Shown one piece after another: positions 1 through 5,409 of a stretch of 5,861 nt of DNA (position 1 is the first letter of the stretch; every line of letters starts with the position of its first letter). Made by a program: the position numbers and the translations under genes. The stretch comes from a bacterium. Lineage in GTDB: Bacteria; Bacillota; Clostridia; Christensenellales; CAG-138. The stretch covers positions 1 through 5,861 of the forward strand of contig JAQXRK010000024.1 of NCBI GenBank assembly GCA_029218485.1. The letters run 5' to 3'. The notes below the pieces were generated by a model that was not told where the DNA came from, did not search any database, and saw nothing but the letters and a program-made list of their open reading frames with translations.

Positions 1-1
1 G

Positions 2-226
2 CTGCTGCAGGGCGTGATCGACTGCTGCTTCCTCACCGGCGACGGCTGGGTGCTGCTCGACTACAAGACCGACCGGCTGCGCGCGGGCGTGCCGCTCGAG
101 GCGATGGCGGCGGAACACCTGCCGCAGCTCGAGCTGTATGCCGAGGCGCTGTACCGCCTGACCGGCCTGCCGGTCGCTGAGCGCTATGTGGTGCTGATCT
201 CGGCGGGCAGGGCCGTGCGGGTCTGA
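2..226 (+). CDS. addA: AddA helicase-nuclease subunit, C-terminal end (partial)
   Basis: Only the last 74 residues are in the window; the gene enters from the left edge in frame 2. AddA is the helicase and nuclease subunit of AddAB, which processes double-strand DNA ends for recombinational repair in Firmicutes. The fragment carries the RecB-type PD-(D/E)XK nuclease core. There is an aspartate in GVID (codon 20-22), then the LLDYKTDR motif with its catalytic Asp (59-61) and Lys (65-67). Then comes the QLELYAEAL helix, whose Gln (125-127) and Tyr (137-139) match the family QxxxY signature. The protein ends about 16 residues after a typical TGLPVAERYVVLISAG strand, where AddA proteins normally stop, so the 3' end looks intact. 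It is followed directly by a terminator, so this is the last gene of its transcript. Another RecB-family nuclease with the same C-terminal domain cannot be excluded, because the helicase part is not visible. Confidence 0.85.
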   Translation: MLQGVIDCCFLTGDGWVLLDYKTDRLRAGVPLEAMAAEHLPQLELYAEALYRLTGLPVAERYVVLISAGRAVRV

Positions 227-256
227 GCGCGGCGCGGGGCGGATTGGAAACGAACG

Positions 257-281
257 GGCGGAACGGCCGGGCCGTTCCGCC
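257..281 (+). other. Perfect 11-bp hairpin upstream of the addA terminator
   Basis: Positions 257-267 pair with 271-281 (GGCGGAACGGC against GCCGTTCCGCC) around a 3-nt loop, without a mismatch. Only CTTTGG follows, so alone it is a poor intrinsic terminator. It sits 5 nt before the stronger terminator hairpin. It probably reinforces termination or protects the 3' end of the addA mRNA; that role is inference. Confidence 0.7.
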
Positions 282-286
282 TTTGG

Positions 287-314
287 CCGGCAAAGGGCGC
301 TTTGCCGGTTTTTT
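287..314 (+). terminator. Intrinsic terminator after addA
   Basis: A 9-bp perfect stem, CCGGCAAAG (287-295) against CTTTGCCGG (300-308), closes a 4-nt loop and is followed immediately by six T residues (309-314). Further T-rich sequence continues to about 330. This is a canonical rho-independent terminator for plus-strand transcription from addA. The minus-strand complement has no T-tract, so it should not stop transcripts arriving from the convergent TRIC gene. Confidence 0.9.
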
Positions 315-350
315 CTTTGCTGTTTTTTGTTGATGATCTTGGCTGTGTGA

Positions 351-365
351 AGGGATGAAATCCCT
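351..365. other. Small 6-bp palindrome in the addA/TRIC spacer
   Basis: AGGGAT (351-356) is the exact reverse complement of ATCCCT (360-365), with a 3-nt loop. It lies in the convergent spacer between the addA terminator and the 3' end of the minus-strand membrane protein gene. There is no T-run on either side, so it is not an obvious terminator. I see no gene between 315 and 443; the spacer is otherwise featureless. Confidence 0.3.
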
Positions 366-443
366 GTGCGCGAGCCGGTTTGCAGGGAACGGCCGCGCAT
401 GAAAATAAGGCGGGATGGAGCGCTTTTGCCCGGTATCCGGGGG

Positions 444-1130
444 CTACTCCTTCGCGGGGGGATTTTGGCCGTCGTCCGGCGCGGCCCGCCGGGTGCGCGG
501 CAGGTTCCACCGGTAGTGCGCGGCGAGCAGGCGGATCGTGACGACGAGCGCCGTGCTCAGGCACAGCGCCGCGGGCTGCAGCACGGACACCTGAATCATG
601 ATGTAATAGGACAGCGCGCCCGCGACGGCTGCGAGGATGTACACGCGCTTTTGCAGCACCATCGGCACGCGCACGACGAGCTGGTCGCGCATGATGCCGC
701 CGCCCACGCCCGTGACCGTGCCGACGAACACGGCGAGGAACGCGTTGTCCCCATAGCCGGCGCCGATGGCCGCGTCCACGCCGACGGTCGCGAAGATGCC
801 GAGGCCGATCGCATCGAGCAGGTTGATGAACCGCACGAGCCGCTCCATGCGCTGGAAGAAGCGCTCCCCCATGCCGAGCGCCACGAGATAGGTCGCGAGC
901 GAAACGCCGACCGCGGCGGCCACATACCGCGGGTCGGTAAACATCGCGGGCGGCAGGGCGCCGAGCAGGATGTCGCGCAGCACGCCGCCGCCGACGCTCG
1001 TGATCGCGCCGAGCATGATCCCGCCGAGCAGGTCCAGCTCGGCCGCGACGGCGACCAGCACGCCCGACACCGCGAACGCCGCGACGCCGATGATTTCGAG
1101 GGTAAAGACAATGATCCTTATTTCGTCCAT
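444..1130 (-). CDS. TRIC/UPF0126 family seven-helix membrane protein
   Basis: A 228-residue integral membrane protein of the bacterial TRIC-like (UPF0126, Gly_transporter domain) family, which includes E. coli YadS and YicG. The family forms trimeric cation-channel-like folds, and YicG has been implicated in glycine uptake, so the substrate here is open. The two internal repeats are evident. The first has GGGVLRD (residues 47-53) followed by LPPAMFTDPRYV (59-70). The second has GGGIMRD (143-149) followed by a VPMVLQKRVYILAAVAGAL helix (155-173). Hydrophobic segments fall near 5-28, 36-58, 68-88, 101-119, 129-148, 162-180 and 184-204. The tail after residue 205 is short, polar and charged, so probably cytosolic. 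I chose the ATG at 1130 because family members begin just before the LEIIGVAAFAVSG helix. An in-frame ATG at 1187 would add 19 polar residues. Neither start has a good Shine-Dalgarno; only a weak GGTAAG precedes 1130. It lies downstream of yhaM on the same strand, past a repeat-bearing spacer. Confidence 0.9.
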   Translation of the reverse strand: MDEIRIIVFTLEIIGVAAFAVSGVLVAVAAELDLLGGIMLGAITSVGGGVLRDILLGALPPAMFTDPRYVAAAVGVSLATYLVALGMGERFFQRMERLVRFINLLDAIGLGIFATVGVDAAIGAGYGDNAFLAVFVGTVTGVGGGIMRDQLVVRVPMVLQKRVYILAAVAGALSYYIMIQVSVLQPAALCLSTALVVTIRLLAAHYRWNLPRTRRAAPDDGQNPPAKE

Positions 1131-1196
1131 ATGCTTACCGATTGCACTGCGGTACGGATGGGGCGCCGCCTTGCGCGCGCCCTGCATGTGCCCACG

Positions 1197-1411
1197 CCGC
1201 CCGCAGGGCGGTTACGAGAACTTCCAGAACTGCTCCGGCGTTGTATGCCATGAGCAGTTTTCGCGCCGCACGCGGGGCGGTTACGCGAACTTCCAGTAAC
1301 CAATTCGTGTGAATATTCAGCGCGCGCCCAGCCCGCAGGGTGGTTACTGCGATACTGAAAACGCCAAATATCGGAGGTAGGCGCGCGCCGCGCCGCCCGT
1401 GGGGCGGTTAC
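1197..1411 (-). repeat. Four-copy interspersed repeat: GTAACC head plus short GC hairpin
   Basis: On the plus strand, four copies of a 16-nt core, consensus CCCGCRGGGCGGTTAC, occur at 1200-1215, 1269-1284, 1332-1347 and 1396-1411, spaced 69, 63 and 64 bp apart. GGTTAC is invariant. Copies 1 and 2 match further, over 28 bp (1200-1227 and 1269-1296, 25 of 28 identical), ending in AACTTCCAG. Read on the minus strand, each unit is GTAACC followed by a short hairpin. The stem is perfect in copy 1 (CCGCCC/GGGCGG, 1197-1211) and in copy 4 (1394-1407 region), and imperfect in copies 2 and 3. A 4-6 nt conserved head next to a small palindrome recalls REP-type elements, but no RAYT transposase is in view. 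The array fills almost the whole yhaM-TRIC spacer, and copy 4 overlaps the yhaM stop codon. I do not recognise the family, and its function is unknown. Confidence 0.75.
1228..1259. other. Inverted repeat between repeat copies 1 and 2
   Basis: AACTGCTC (1228-1235) pairs with GAGCAGTT (1252-1259) around 16 nt, with a further GGC/GCC pairing inside (1237-1239 with 1247-1249). On the plus strand the right arm runs into TTTT, giving a weak terminator look. On the minus strand, the direction of yhaM transcription, there is no T-run. It may be part of the repeat array's secondary structure rather than a separate site. Confidence 0.4.
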
Positions 1412-2361
1412 TGCCGCTTGTAGAGCATCCGGTTGTCCAGCGACCAGATGCGCTCGGTGAATGCGCCCGGCTGCACGCCATCGAGCGCGGCGAACATCGC
1501 GTACATGCGGCTGTCGAGCAGGTCCAGCTCGGAGAGCACCTCCGCCTCCGGGAACATCGGCGGTTTCGGGCTCCCGAACTCCGGCTTTTCATGGTGGGAG
1601 AGGAGCATGTGCTGCAGCAGGAGCACCGTCTCCTCCGACACGCCGAGCATCGCGCCCGCCTCGCCGATGAGCGACACGCCGATATTGATGTGCCCGAGCA
1701 GCTGGCCGGGCGTGGTGTACGCGGAGGCGATGCCGAGCTTGCCGGCATCCAGCTCGGTGAGCTTGCCGATGTCGTGCAGGATCGCGCCGGCCGTGATCAG
1801 CTCCTGATCGAGCAGCGGATAGATGGAGCAGACGCCCTTGGCCAGCTGCACGATCGTCCAGCTGTGGTGCAGCAGGCCGCCGCGCGTGGCATGGTGCAGC
1901 TTGACCGCCGCCGGGAAGCGCAGCAGCGCCTCGCGGTTCTCGCGCATGAGGTACTGCACGAGCATGCGCAGGTCCTCGTTTTCAAACGCGCCCGCGAGCG
2001 AATACAGCTCGTCATACAGCCATTCGGGGTCGAACGGCGCGCACGGCAGCAGGCGCGACAGGTCGTAGTCGTCCGCATCGGTCGCATGGCGGATGCGGTC
2101 GATCTTCAGCTGCTCGGCCTCCTTCCACACGGTGATGACGCCGCGCACCTTCACGACATCCTCGCTCTGGAAAGCGCCCATGGTTTCGGCGTTGTAGTCC
2201 CAGAGCTTGGCGACGGCCTCGCCCTCGCAATCGGCCAGCACCAGATCGAGATAGGGGGTTCCCTTGACATTGGTGCGCACCTGACACGAGCGCACGAGGC
2301 AGAACCCCTCAAAATTGAGCTGACCGTCCGGCAGCTCGCTGAGCATTCGCATTCTTGCCAT
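1408..2361 (-). CDS. yhaM: YhaM-type 3'-5' exoribonuclease (OB-fold + HD domain)
   Basis: A 317-residue protein, matching the roughly 314 residues of B. subtilis YhaM, a metal-dependent 3'-to-5' exoribonuclease that trims RNA 3' ends in the cytoplasm. Residues about 15-95 form the nucleic-acid-binding OB-fold, including KGTPYLDLVLADCEGEAVAKLWD (33-55). Residues about 150-300 form the HD phosphohydrolase domain. Its metal-ligand candidates are HH (156-157), LLHH (163-166), HDIGK (196-200), LLGHI with H224, and LLSHH (253-257), followed by the conserved HEKPEFGSPKPP stretch. The chosen ATG begins MARMRMLSEL just before the OB-fold. It lies 12 nt after an AGGAGG, and upstream codons in the same frame run through that site and the promoter. 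A second ATG three codons in is possible. The gene has its own promoter, is divergent from mnmG, and its TAA stop (1408-1410) falls inside a repeated element. A related HD nuclease is the only real alternative. Confidence 0.9.
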   Translation of the reverse strand: MARMRMLSELPDGQLNFEGFCLVRSCQVRTNVKGTPYLDLVLADCEGEAVAKLWDYNAETMGAFQSEDVVKVRGVITVWKEAEQLKIDRIRHATDADDYDLSRLLPCAPFDPEWLYDELYSLAGAFENEDLRMLVQYLMRENREALLRFPAAVKLHHATRGGLLHHSWTIVQLAKGVCSIYPLLDQELITAGAILHDIGKLTELDAGKLGIASAYTTPGQLLGHINIGVSLIGEAGAMLGVSEETVLLLQHMLLSHHEKPEFGSPKPPMFPEAEVLSELDLLDSRMYAMFAALDGVQPGAFTERIWSLDNRMLYKRQ

Positions 2362-2373
2362 ATCGGAAAGCGT

Positions 2374-2379
2374 CCTCCT
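2374..2379 (-). promoter_or_regulatory. Shine-Dalgarno of yhaM
   Basis: AGGAGG, within a longer AGAGGAGGA, lies on the minus strand 12 nt before the ATG at 2361. The match is perfect, but the spacing is longer than the usual 5-9 nt. The next in-frame ATG (2352) would be further still, so 2361 is favoured. Confidence 0.7.
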
Positions 2380-2395
2380 CTGCATTGCTACCGGC

Positions 2396-2404
2396 ATTAT
2401 ACCA
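2396..2404 (-). promoter_or_regulatory. Extended -10 promoter of yhaM
   Basis: The minus strand reads TGGTATAAT, a perfect TATAAT (2396-2401) with a TGn extension (2402-2404). No good -35 lies 16-18 nt upstream; the best I see is TGGCGT near 2418-2423, which is typical of extended -10 promoters. A start site near 2388-2389 would give a leader of about 28 nt that contains the AGGAGG. It overlaps the region upstream of the small plus-strand ORF. Confidence 0.75.
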
Positions 2405-2493
2405 TATCGGCGCGCGAACGCCACACCTTTGTGCGGCGAATATTCGGTTTTCCGGCCGGTCGGGCGCATATCGGCTCGGTCGCGCTGGCGAGC

Positions 2494-2685
2494 ATGCTCC
2501 TGCCGATGGATTACGGCTGGTGGGGCATCGACGATTGCCTGATCGAAATGCAGAATGAGACGATGGAAAACGGCTCTGCCCAAAGAACGGAAAACGGCGT
2601 GGAGCTGTCTATGACCGTTATTCCGTCGGCGGATGGCGGGGAGCCGACGTACCTGTTCGAAGCACGGCTCGCCGATGAACCCTGA
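2494..2685 (+). CDS. Possible small acidic hypothetical protein
   Basis: An open frame of 63 residues from the ATG at 2494 to TGA at 2685 lies in the divergent yhaM-mnmG spacer. I do not recognise the product. It has a short hydrophobic start (MLLP), a WWGIDDCLIEM segment and an acidic, strand-like C-terminal half ending in YLFEARLADEP. There is no obvious catalytic motif or transmembrane helix. A hand count of codon-position GC is roughly 60/41/73 percent for positions 1/2/3, the gradient expected of a real gene. The frame is also open from a GTG at 2431, adding a plausible VRRIFGFPAGRAHIGSVALAS segment, and an ATG at 2506 would give 59 residues. None of these starts has a convincing ribosome binding site, so this could equally be the decayed 3' end of a lost gene. 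Confidence 0.4.
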   Translation: MLLPMDYGWWGIDDCLIEMQNETMENGSAQRTENGVELSMTVIPSADGGEPTYLFEARLADEP

Positions 2686-2702
2686 GGGGCGCGCACAGAC
2701 CC

Positions 2703-2737
2703 GTTTTTGCACGTTCGCCGCACGAGAGCACAAAAAC
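2703..2737. other. Inverted repeat upstream of the mnmG promoter
   Basis: GTTTTTG (2703-2709) is the reverse complement of CAAAAAC (2731-2737), with 21 nt between. It lies just before the proposed -35 of mnmG and 18 bases after the small ORF stop. No T-run follows on the plus strand, so it is not a classic terminator. A protein-binding site is possible but unproven, and a 7-bp match could be chance. Confidence 0.3.
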
Positions 2738-2740
2738 CAC

Positions 2741-2769
2741 TCGCTATTTTGGTCCGGGTGGTATACAAT
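2741..2769 (+). promoter_or_regulatory. Probable mnmG promoter
   Basis: A good -10, TACAAT (2764-2769, five of six consensus bases), stands 17 nt from a weak -35, TCGCTA (2741-2746, three of six). The local sequence is visibly more AT-rich than its surroundings. The expected start point, 6-8 nt after the -10, falls at about 2775-2777, exactly on the first mnmG ATG. Expression from a promoter further upstream is also possible. Confidence 0.5.
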
Positions 2770-2775
2770 CTCAGT

Positions 2776-4692
2776 ATGCAAAACATCATGGGTACCTATG
2801 GATATACGGACGATTCCTATGCGGTCGTCGTCATCGGCGCGGGCCATGCGGGCTGCGAGGCCGCGCTTGCCTCTGCGCGCATGGGCCTCAAAACGCTGCT
2901 GCTCACGCTCAACCTCGATTCGATCGGCCTGATGCCGTGCAACCCGGCCATCGGCGGCACGGGCAAGGGGCACCTCGTGCGCGAGATCGACGCCATGGGC
3001 GGCGAGATGGGGCTTGCCGCGGACGATACGCTGATCCAGATGCGCATGCTCAACACCGGCAAGGGCCCCGCCGTACACAGCCTGCGCGCACAGATGGACA
3101 AGCGCCGCTACCACGAGCGCATGAAGCGCGCGCTCGAATCGCAGGAGCGCCTCACGCTGCTGCAGGCCGAGGCCACGGAGATTCTGACCGAAGGCGGGCG
3201 CGTGAGCGGCGTGAGAACCGACGAGGGCTTCACGTTCCCGTGCCGCGCGGTGGTCGCGGCGGCCGGCGTGTACCTCAACAGCCGCATTCTCATCGGCGAC
3301 TGGTCGCGCGAGAGCGGCCCGGCCGGGCTGACGCGCGCACGGGCGCTCTCCGGGCAGCTTGCGGACTTCGGCATCCCGGTGCGCCGGTTCAAGACCGGCA
3401 CGCCCGCGCGCGTGTCCGGGCGCAGCCTGAACTATGACAGGATGGAGCGGCAGGACGGCGATGTGCCGACGCCCGCGTTCTCCTTCCTCAACGGGTCGCT
3501 CTCTCTTGAGCAGACCCCGTGCTATCTGACCTATACCAACGCCGAGACGCACCGCATCATCCTCGACAACCTCGACCGCTCGCCGATGTACAGCGGCAAA
3601 ATCCACGCGACCGGCACGCGCTACTGCCCGTCCATCGAGGACAAGATCGTCCGGTTTGCGGACAAGCCGCGCCACCAGATCTTCATCGAGCCGGAGGGCA
3701 GGACGACCGACGAGATGTACGTGCAGGGCATGAGCACGAGCCTGCCGGCCGATGTGCAGATCGCCATGCTGCGCACGCTGCCGGGGCTGGAGCGCTGCGA
3801 GGTCATGCGCCTCGGCTACGCGATCGAATACGACTGCATCGACCCGACCGCGCTGAGCCGCAGCCTCATGGTCAAGGCGGTGCCGGGCCTGTTCCCGGCC
3901 GGGCAGCTCAACGGCAGCTCCGGCTATGAGGAGGCCGCCGCGCAGGGCTTTCTTGCGGGCGTCAATGCCGCGCTGTACGTCAAGGGCGAGGAGCCGTTCC
4001 TGCTCGGGCGCGACGAGGCGTATCTCGGCGTGCTCGTGGATGACCTGTCGACGAAGGGCACGCCGGAGCCGTACCGCATGATGACGTCGCGCTGCGAGTA
4101 CCGGCTGCTGCTTCGGCAGGACAACGCCGACCTGCGCCTCACCGAGCGGGCGCGCCGCACCGGGCTGATCTCGGACGCGCGGTACGACCGGCTCATGAAA
4201 AAGCGCGAGGATGTGGCCGCCGCCATGCGCGCGCTCGACGCGTTCGTCCAGCCCTCCGAGGCGCTCAGGGACTGCCTTGCCGCGATCGGCGAGAGCGCGC
4301 CGCCGCACGGCGCGCGGCTGTTCGATCTGCTCAAGCGGCCGGGCATGACGTATACGGCGCTGCTCGCGCTCACGGCGGACACGCCCGCCGCGCTGCCGCC
4401 GCTCACGCCGGAGGCGCTCGAGCAGGTGGAGACGCGCGCGCACTACGACGGATATATCCAAAAGCAGCGCGAGCAGGTGGAGCGCGCAAGGCGCATGGAG
4501 GATCTGCTGCTGCCCGAATCGATCGACTACCACGCCATCAGCGGCCTCAGGCTTGAGGCGCGGCAAAAGCTGTCCGCGATCCGGCCGCTCAGCCTCGGGC
4601 AGGCGTCGCGCATCAGCGGTGTATCGCCCGCGGACATCTCCGTGCTGCTGATCGAGATGAAGCGAAGGGAGGCGCGCCATGACCATGATTGA
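2776..4692 (+). CDS. mnmG: MnmG (GidA), tRNA uridine-5-carboxymethylaminomethyl synthesis enzyme
   Basis: A 638-residue protein, near the usual 625-640. With MnmE it builds the cmnm5 group on U34 of certain tRNAs, using FAD and methylene-tetrahydrofolate, in the cytoplasm. Seen in order: the FAD dinucleotide motif GAGHAGCEAA (21-30); CNPAIGGTGKGHLVREIDAMGG (55-76) with conserved Cys55; the RYCPSIEDK signature (282-290) with Cys284, matching the second essential cysteine of the family; and AGQLNGSSGYEEAAAQG (376-391 region). The C-terminal helical part that contacts MnmE and tRNA includes YDGYIQKQ (557-564) and the ISGLRLEARQKLSAIRPLSLGQASRISG stretch (588-615). No domain is missing. The ATG at 2776 was chosen because it is the first after the promoter; one at 2788 would give 634 residues. 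Neither has a Shine-Dalgarno at normal distance. It overlaps rsmG by 14 bases, the usual neighbour, but mnmE is not upstream. Confidence 0.97.
   Translation: MQNIMGTYGYTDDSYAVVVIGAGHAGCEAALASARMGLKTLLLTLNLDSIGLMPCNPAIGGTGKGHLVREIDAMGGEMGLAADDTLIQMRMLNTGKGPAVHSLRAQMDKRRYHERMKRALESQERLTLLQAEATEILTEGGRVSGVRTDEGFTFPCRAVVAAAGVYLNSRILIGDWSRESGPAGLTRARALSGQLADFGIPVRRFKTGTPARVSGRSLNYDRMERQDGDVPTPAFSFLNGSLSLEQTPCYLTYTNAETHRIILDNLDRSPMYSGKIHATGTRYCPSIEDKIVRFADKPRHQIFIEPEGRTTDEMYVQGMSTSLPADVQIAMLRTLPGLERCEVMRLGYAIEYDCIDPTALSRSLMVKAVPGLFPAGQLNGSSGYEEAAAQGFLAGVNAALYVKGEEPFLLGRDEAYLGVLVDDLSTKGTPEPYRMMTSRCEYRLLLRQDNADLRLTERARRTGLISDARYDRLMKKREDVAAAMRALDAFVQPSEALRDCLAAIGESAPPHGARLFDLLKRPGMTYTALLALTADTPAALPPLTPEALEQVETRAHYDGYIQKQREQVERARRMEDLLLPESIDYHAISGLRLEARQKLSAIRPLSLGQASRISGVSPADISVLLIEMKRREARHDHD
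4665..4672 (+). promoter_or_regulatory. Shine-Dalgarno of rsmG inside mnmG
   Basis: AAGGGAGG lies 6 nt before the ATG at 4679 and 12 nt before a second in-frame ATG at 4685, so 4679 is the preferred start. The site is within the last codons of mnmG. Confidence 0.8.
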
Positions 4693-5362
4693 GCATCTCA
4701 GGACCCTCTGCCCGGACCTGACGAGCGAGCAGGCCGAGCGGTTTGAGGCCTATTACGCGCTGCTGATCGAGTGGAACAGGACGCGCAACCTGACCGCGAT
4801 CACCGAGCCGTGCGATGTGGCCGAGAAGCACTTCTTCGACTCACTCGCCGCCGCACCGCTGCTCAAAAGCGGCGCAAAGTGCATCGATGTGGGCACGGGC
4901 GCGGGGTTCCCGGGCATACCGCTGCTCATCATCCGGCCGGACCTGCAGATGACGCTGCTGGACGCGCTCAACAAGCGCATCGAGTTTCTGGAGTTTACGC
5001 TCGAACGGTTGGGGCTGGCCGCCGCGTGCGTGCACATGCGCGCCGAGGACGCGGGCCGGAGCGCACGGTTCCGTCAGACCTTCGACGCGGCGCTCACCCG
5101 CGCCGTCGCGCCGCTGCCGGTGCTGCTCGAGCTGACGGTGCCGCTCGTGCGCGTGGGCGGGCAGAGCATCGCCTACAAGGGCGATGCGGCCGCGGAGATT
5201 GCCGACGCGGAGAACGCCTGCCGGACGCTGCGCTGCGCGCTCAAAACCGTTCCGGTCGAGGCGGCCTATGGCGCGCGCACGCTCGTGGTGGCGACCAAGC
5301 AGGCCGAAACGCCGGGCAAGTACCCGCGCAAGGCGGGCACGCCGGCAAAGCAGCCGCTCTGA
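4679..5362 (+). CDS. rsmG: RsmG (GidB), 16S rRNA m7G527 methyltransferase
   Basis: A 227-residue SAM-dependent enzyme that makes the N7-methylguanosine at position 527 (E. coli numbering) of 16S rRNA; its loss is known to give low-level streptomycin resistance. The N-terminal EWNRTRNLTAI (31-41) and KHFFDSL (50-56) are family hallmarks. The SAM-binding motif is CIDVGTGAGFPGIPL (68-82), followed by the motif II aspartate region TLLDALNKRIEFL (92-104). TRAVAPL (140-146) and AYKG (165-168) complete the active-site side. The protein ends with the typical TPGKYPRKAGTPAKQPL (211-227). It is slightly shorter than the B. subtilis protein (about 239), with nothing missing. Its start overlaps mnmG by 14 bases, so the two are translationally linked and co-transcribed. 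In many bacteria parA/parB or noc come next; here a cupin gene does. Confidence 0.97.
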   Translation: MTMIEHLRTLCPDLTSEQAERFEAYYALLIEWNRTRNLTAITEPCDVAEKHFFDSLAAAPLLKSGAKCIDVGTGAGFPGIPLLIIRPDLQMTLLDALNKRIEFLEFTLERLGLAAACVHMRAEDAGRSARFRQTFDAALTRAVAPLPVLLELTVPLVRVGGQSIAYKGDAAAEIADAENACRTLRCALKTVPVEAAYGARTLVVATKQAETPGKYPRKAGTPAKQPL

Positions 5363-5375
5363 AGGCGAAGAGCGG
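5354..5375 (+). other. Hairpin around the rsmG stop codon
   Basis: CCGCTCT (5354-5360) pairs with AGAGCGG (5369-5375) around an 8-nt loop; the rsmG TGA (5360-5362) lies at the stem-loop junction. No T-run follows, so this should not terminate transcription, and read-through into the next gene is expected. It could influence mRNA stability between the two genes, which is inference. Confidence 0.4.
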
Positions 5376-5398
5376 GCGGCGCAGATATCGGATGGAAC

Positions 5399-5403
5399 GG
5401 AGG
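5399..5403 (+). promoter_or_regulatory. Shine-Dalgarno of the DUF985 cupin gene
   Basis: GGAGG sits 6 nt before the ATG at 5410, at ideal spacing, and fixes that start. Confidence 0.85.
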
Positions 5404-5409
5404 ACGCAT

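Noticed and set aside
429..441. A CCCGG/CCGGG stem just after the TRIC stop as a minus-strand terminator
   Set aside because: The stem is only 5 bp and is not followed by a T-run on the minus strand; the evidence is too weak to call.
1131..1187. A 19-residue N-terminal extension of the TRIC protein from the ATG at 1187
   Set aside because: The extra residues are polar and unlike family N-termini, which begin directly before the first membrane helix. No ribosome binding site supports it.
366..1253. A 295-codon plus-strand frame over the TRIC gene
   Set aside because: It is the antisense shadow of a gene with two clear GGGxxRD repeats; its translation is Arg/His/Asp-rich and has no recognisable domain.
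1118..1303. A small minus-strand ORF of 61 codons through repeat copies 1 and 2
   Set aside because: Its repeated SSRNRP segments simply reflect translation of the nucleotide repeat. There is no Shine-Dalgarno, and it overlaps the TRIC start.
1200..1411. A CRISPR array
   Set aside because: The four units are degenerate outside a 6-10 nt core, inter-unit lengths vary, and there are no cas genes in view.
1399..2685. A plus-strand frame of 428 codons antisense to yhaM, with an SD-like GGAGG at about 1373
   Set aside because: The part to about 2361 is the complement of a confidently identified gene, and its translation is His/Arg/Glu-rich without any motif. The SD-like site is over 20 nt from the GTG. 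Only the segment after 2431 could be a separate gene.
1408..4686. A minus-strand open frame of 1092 codons across mnmG, the spacer and yhaM
   Set aside because: Only its last 317 codons are a real protein (yhaM). The rest is the antisense of mnmG, open because GC-rich DNA has few stops, and it gives a low-complexity Arg/Ala/His-rich translation.
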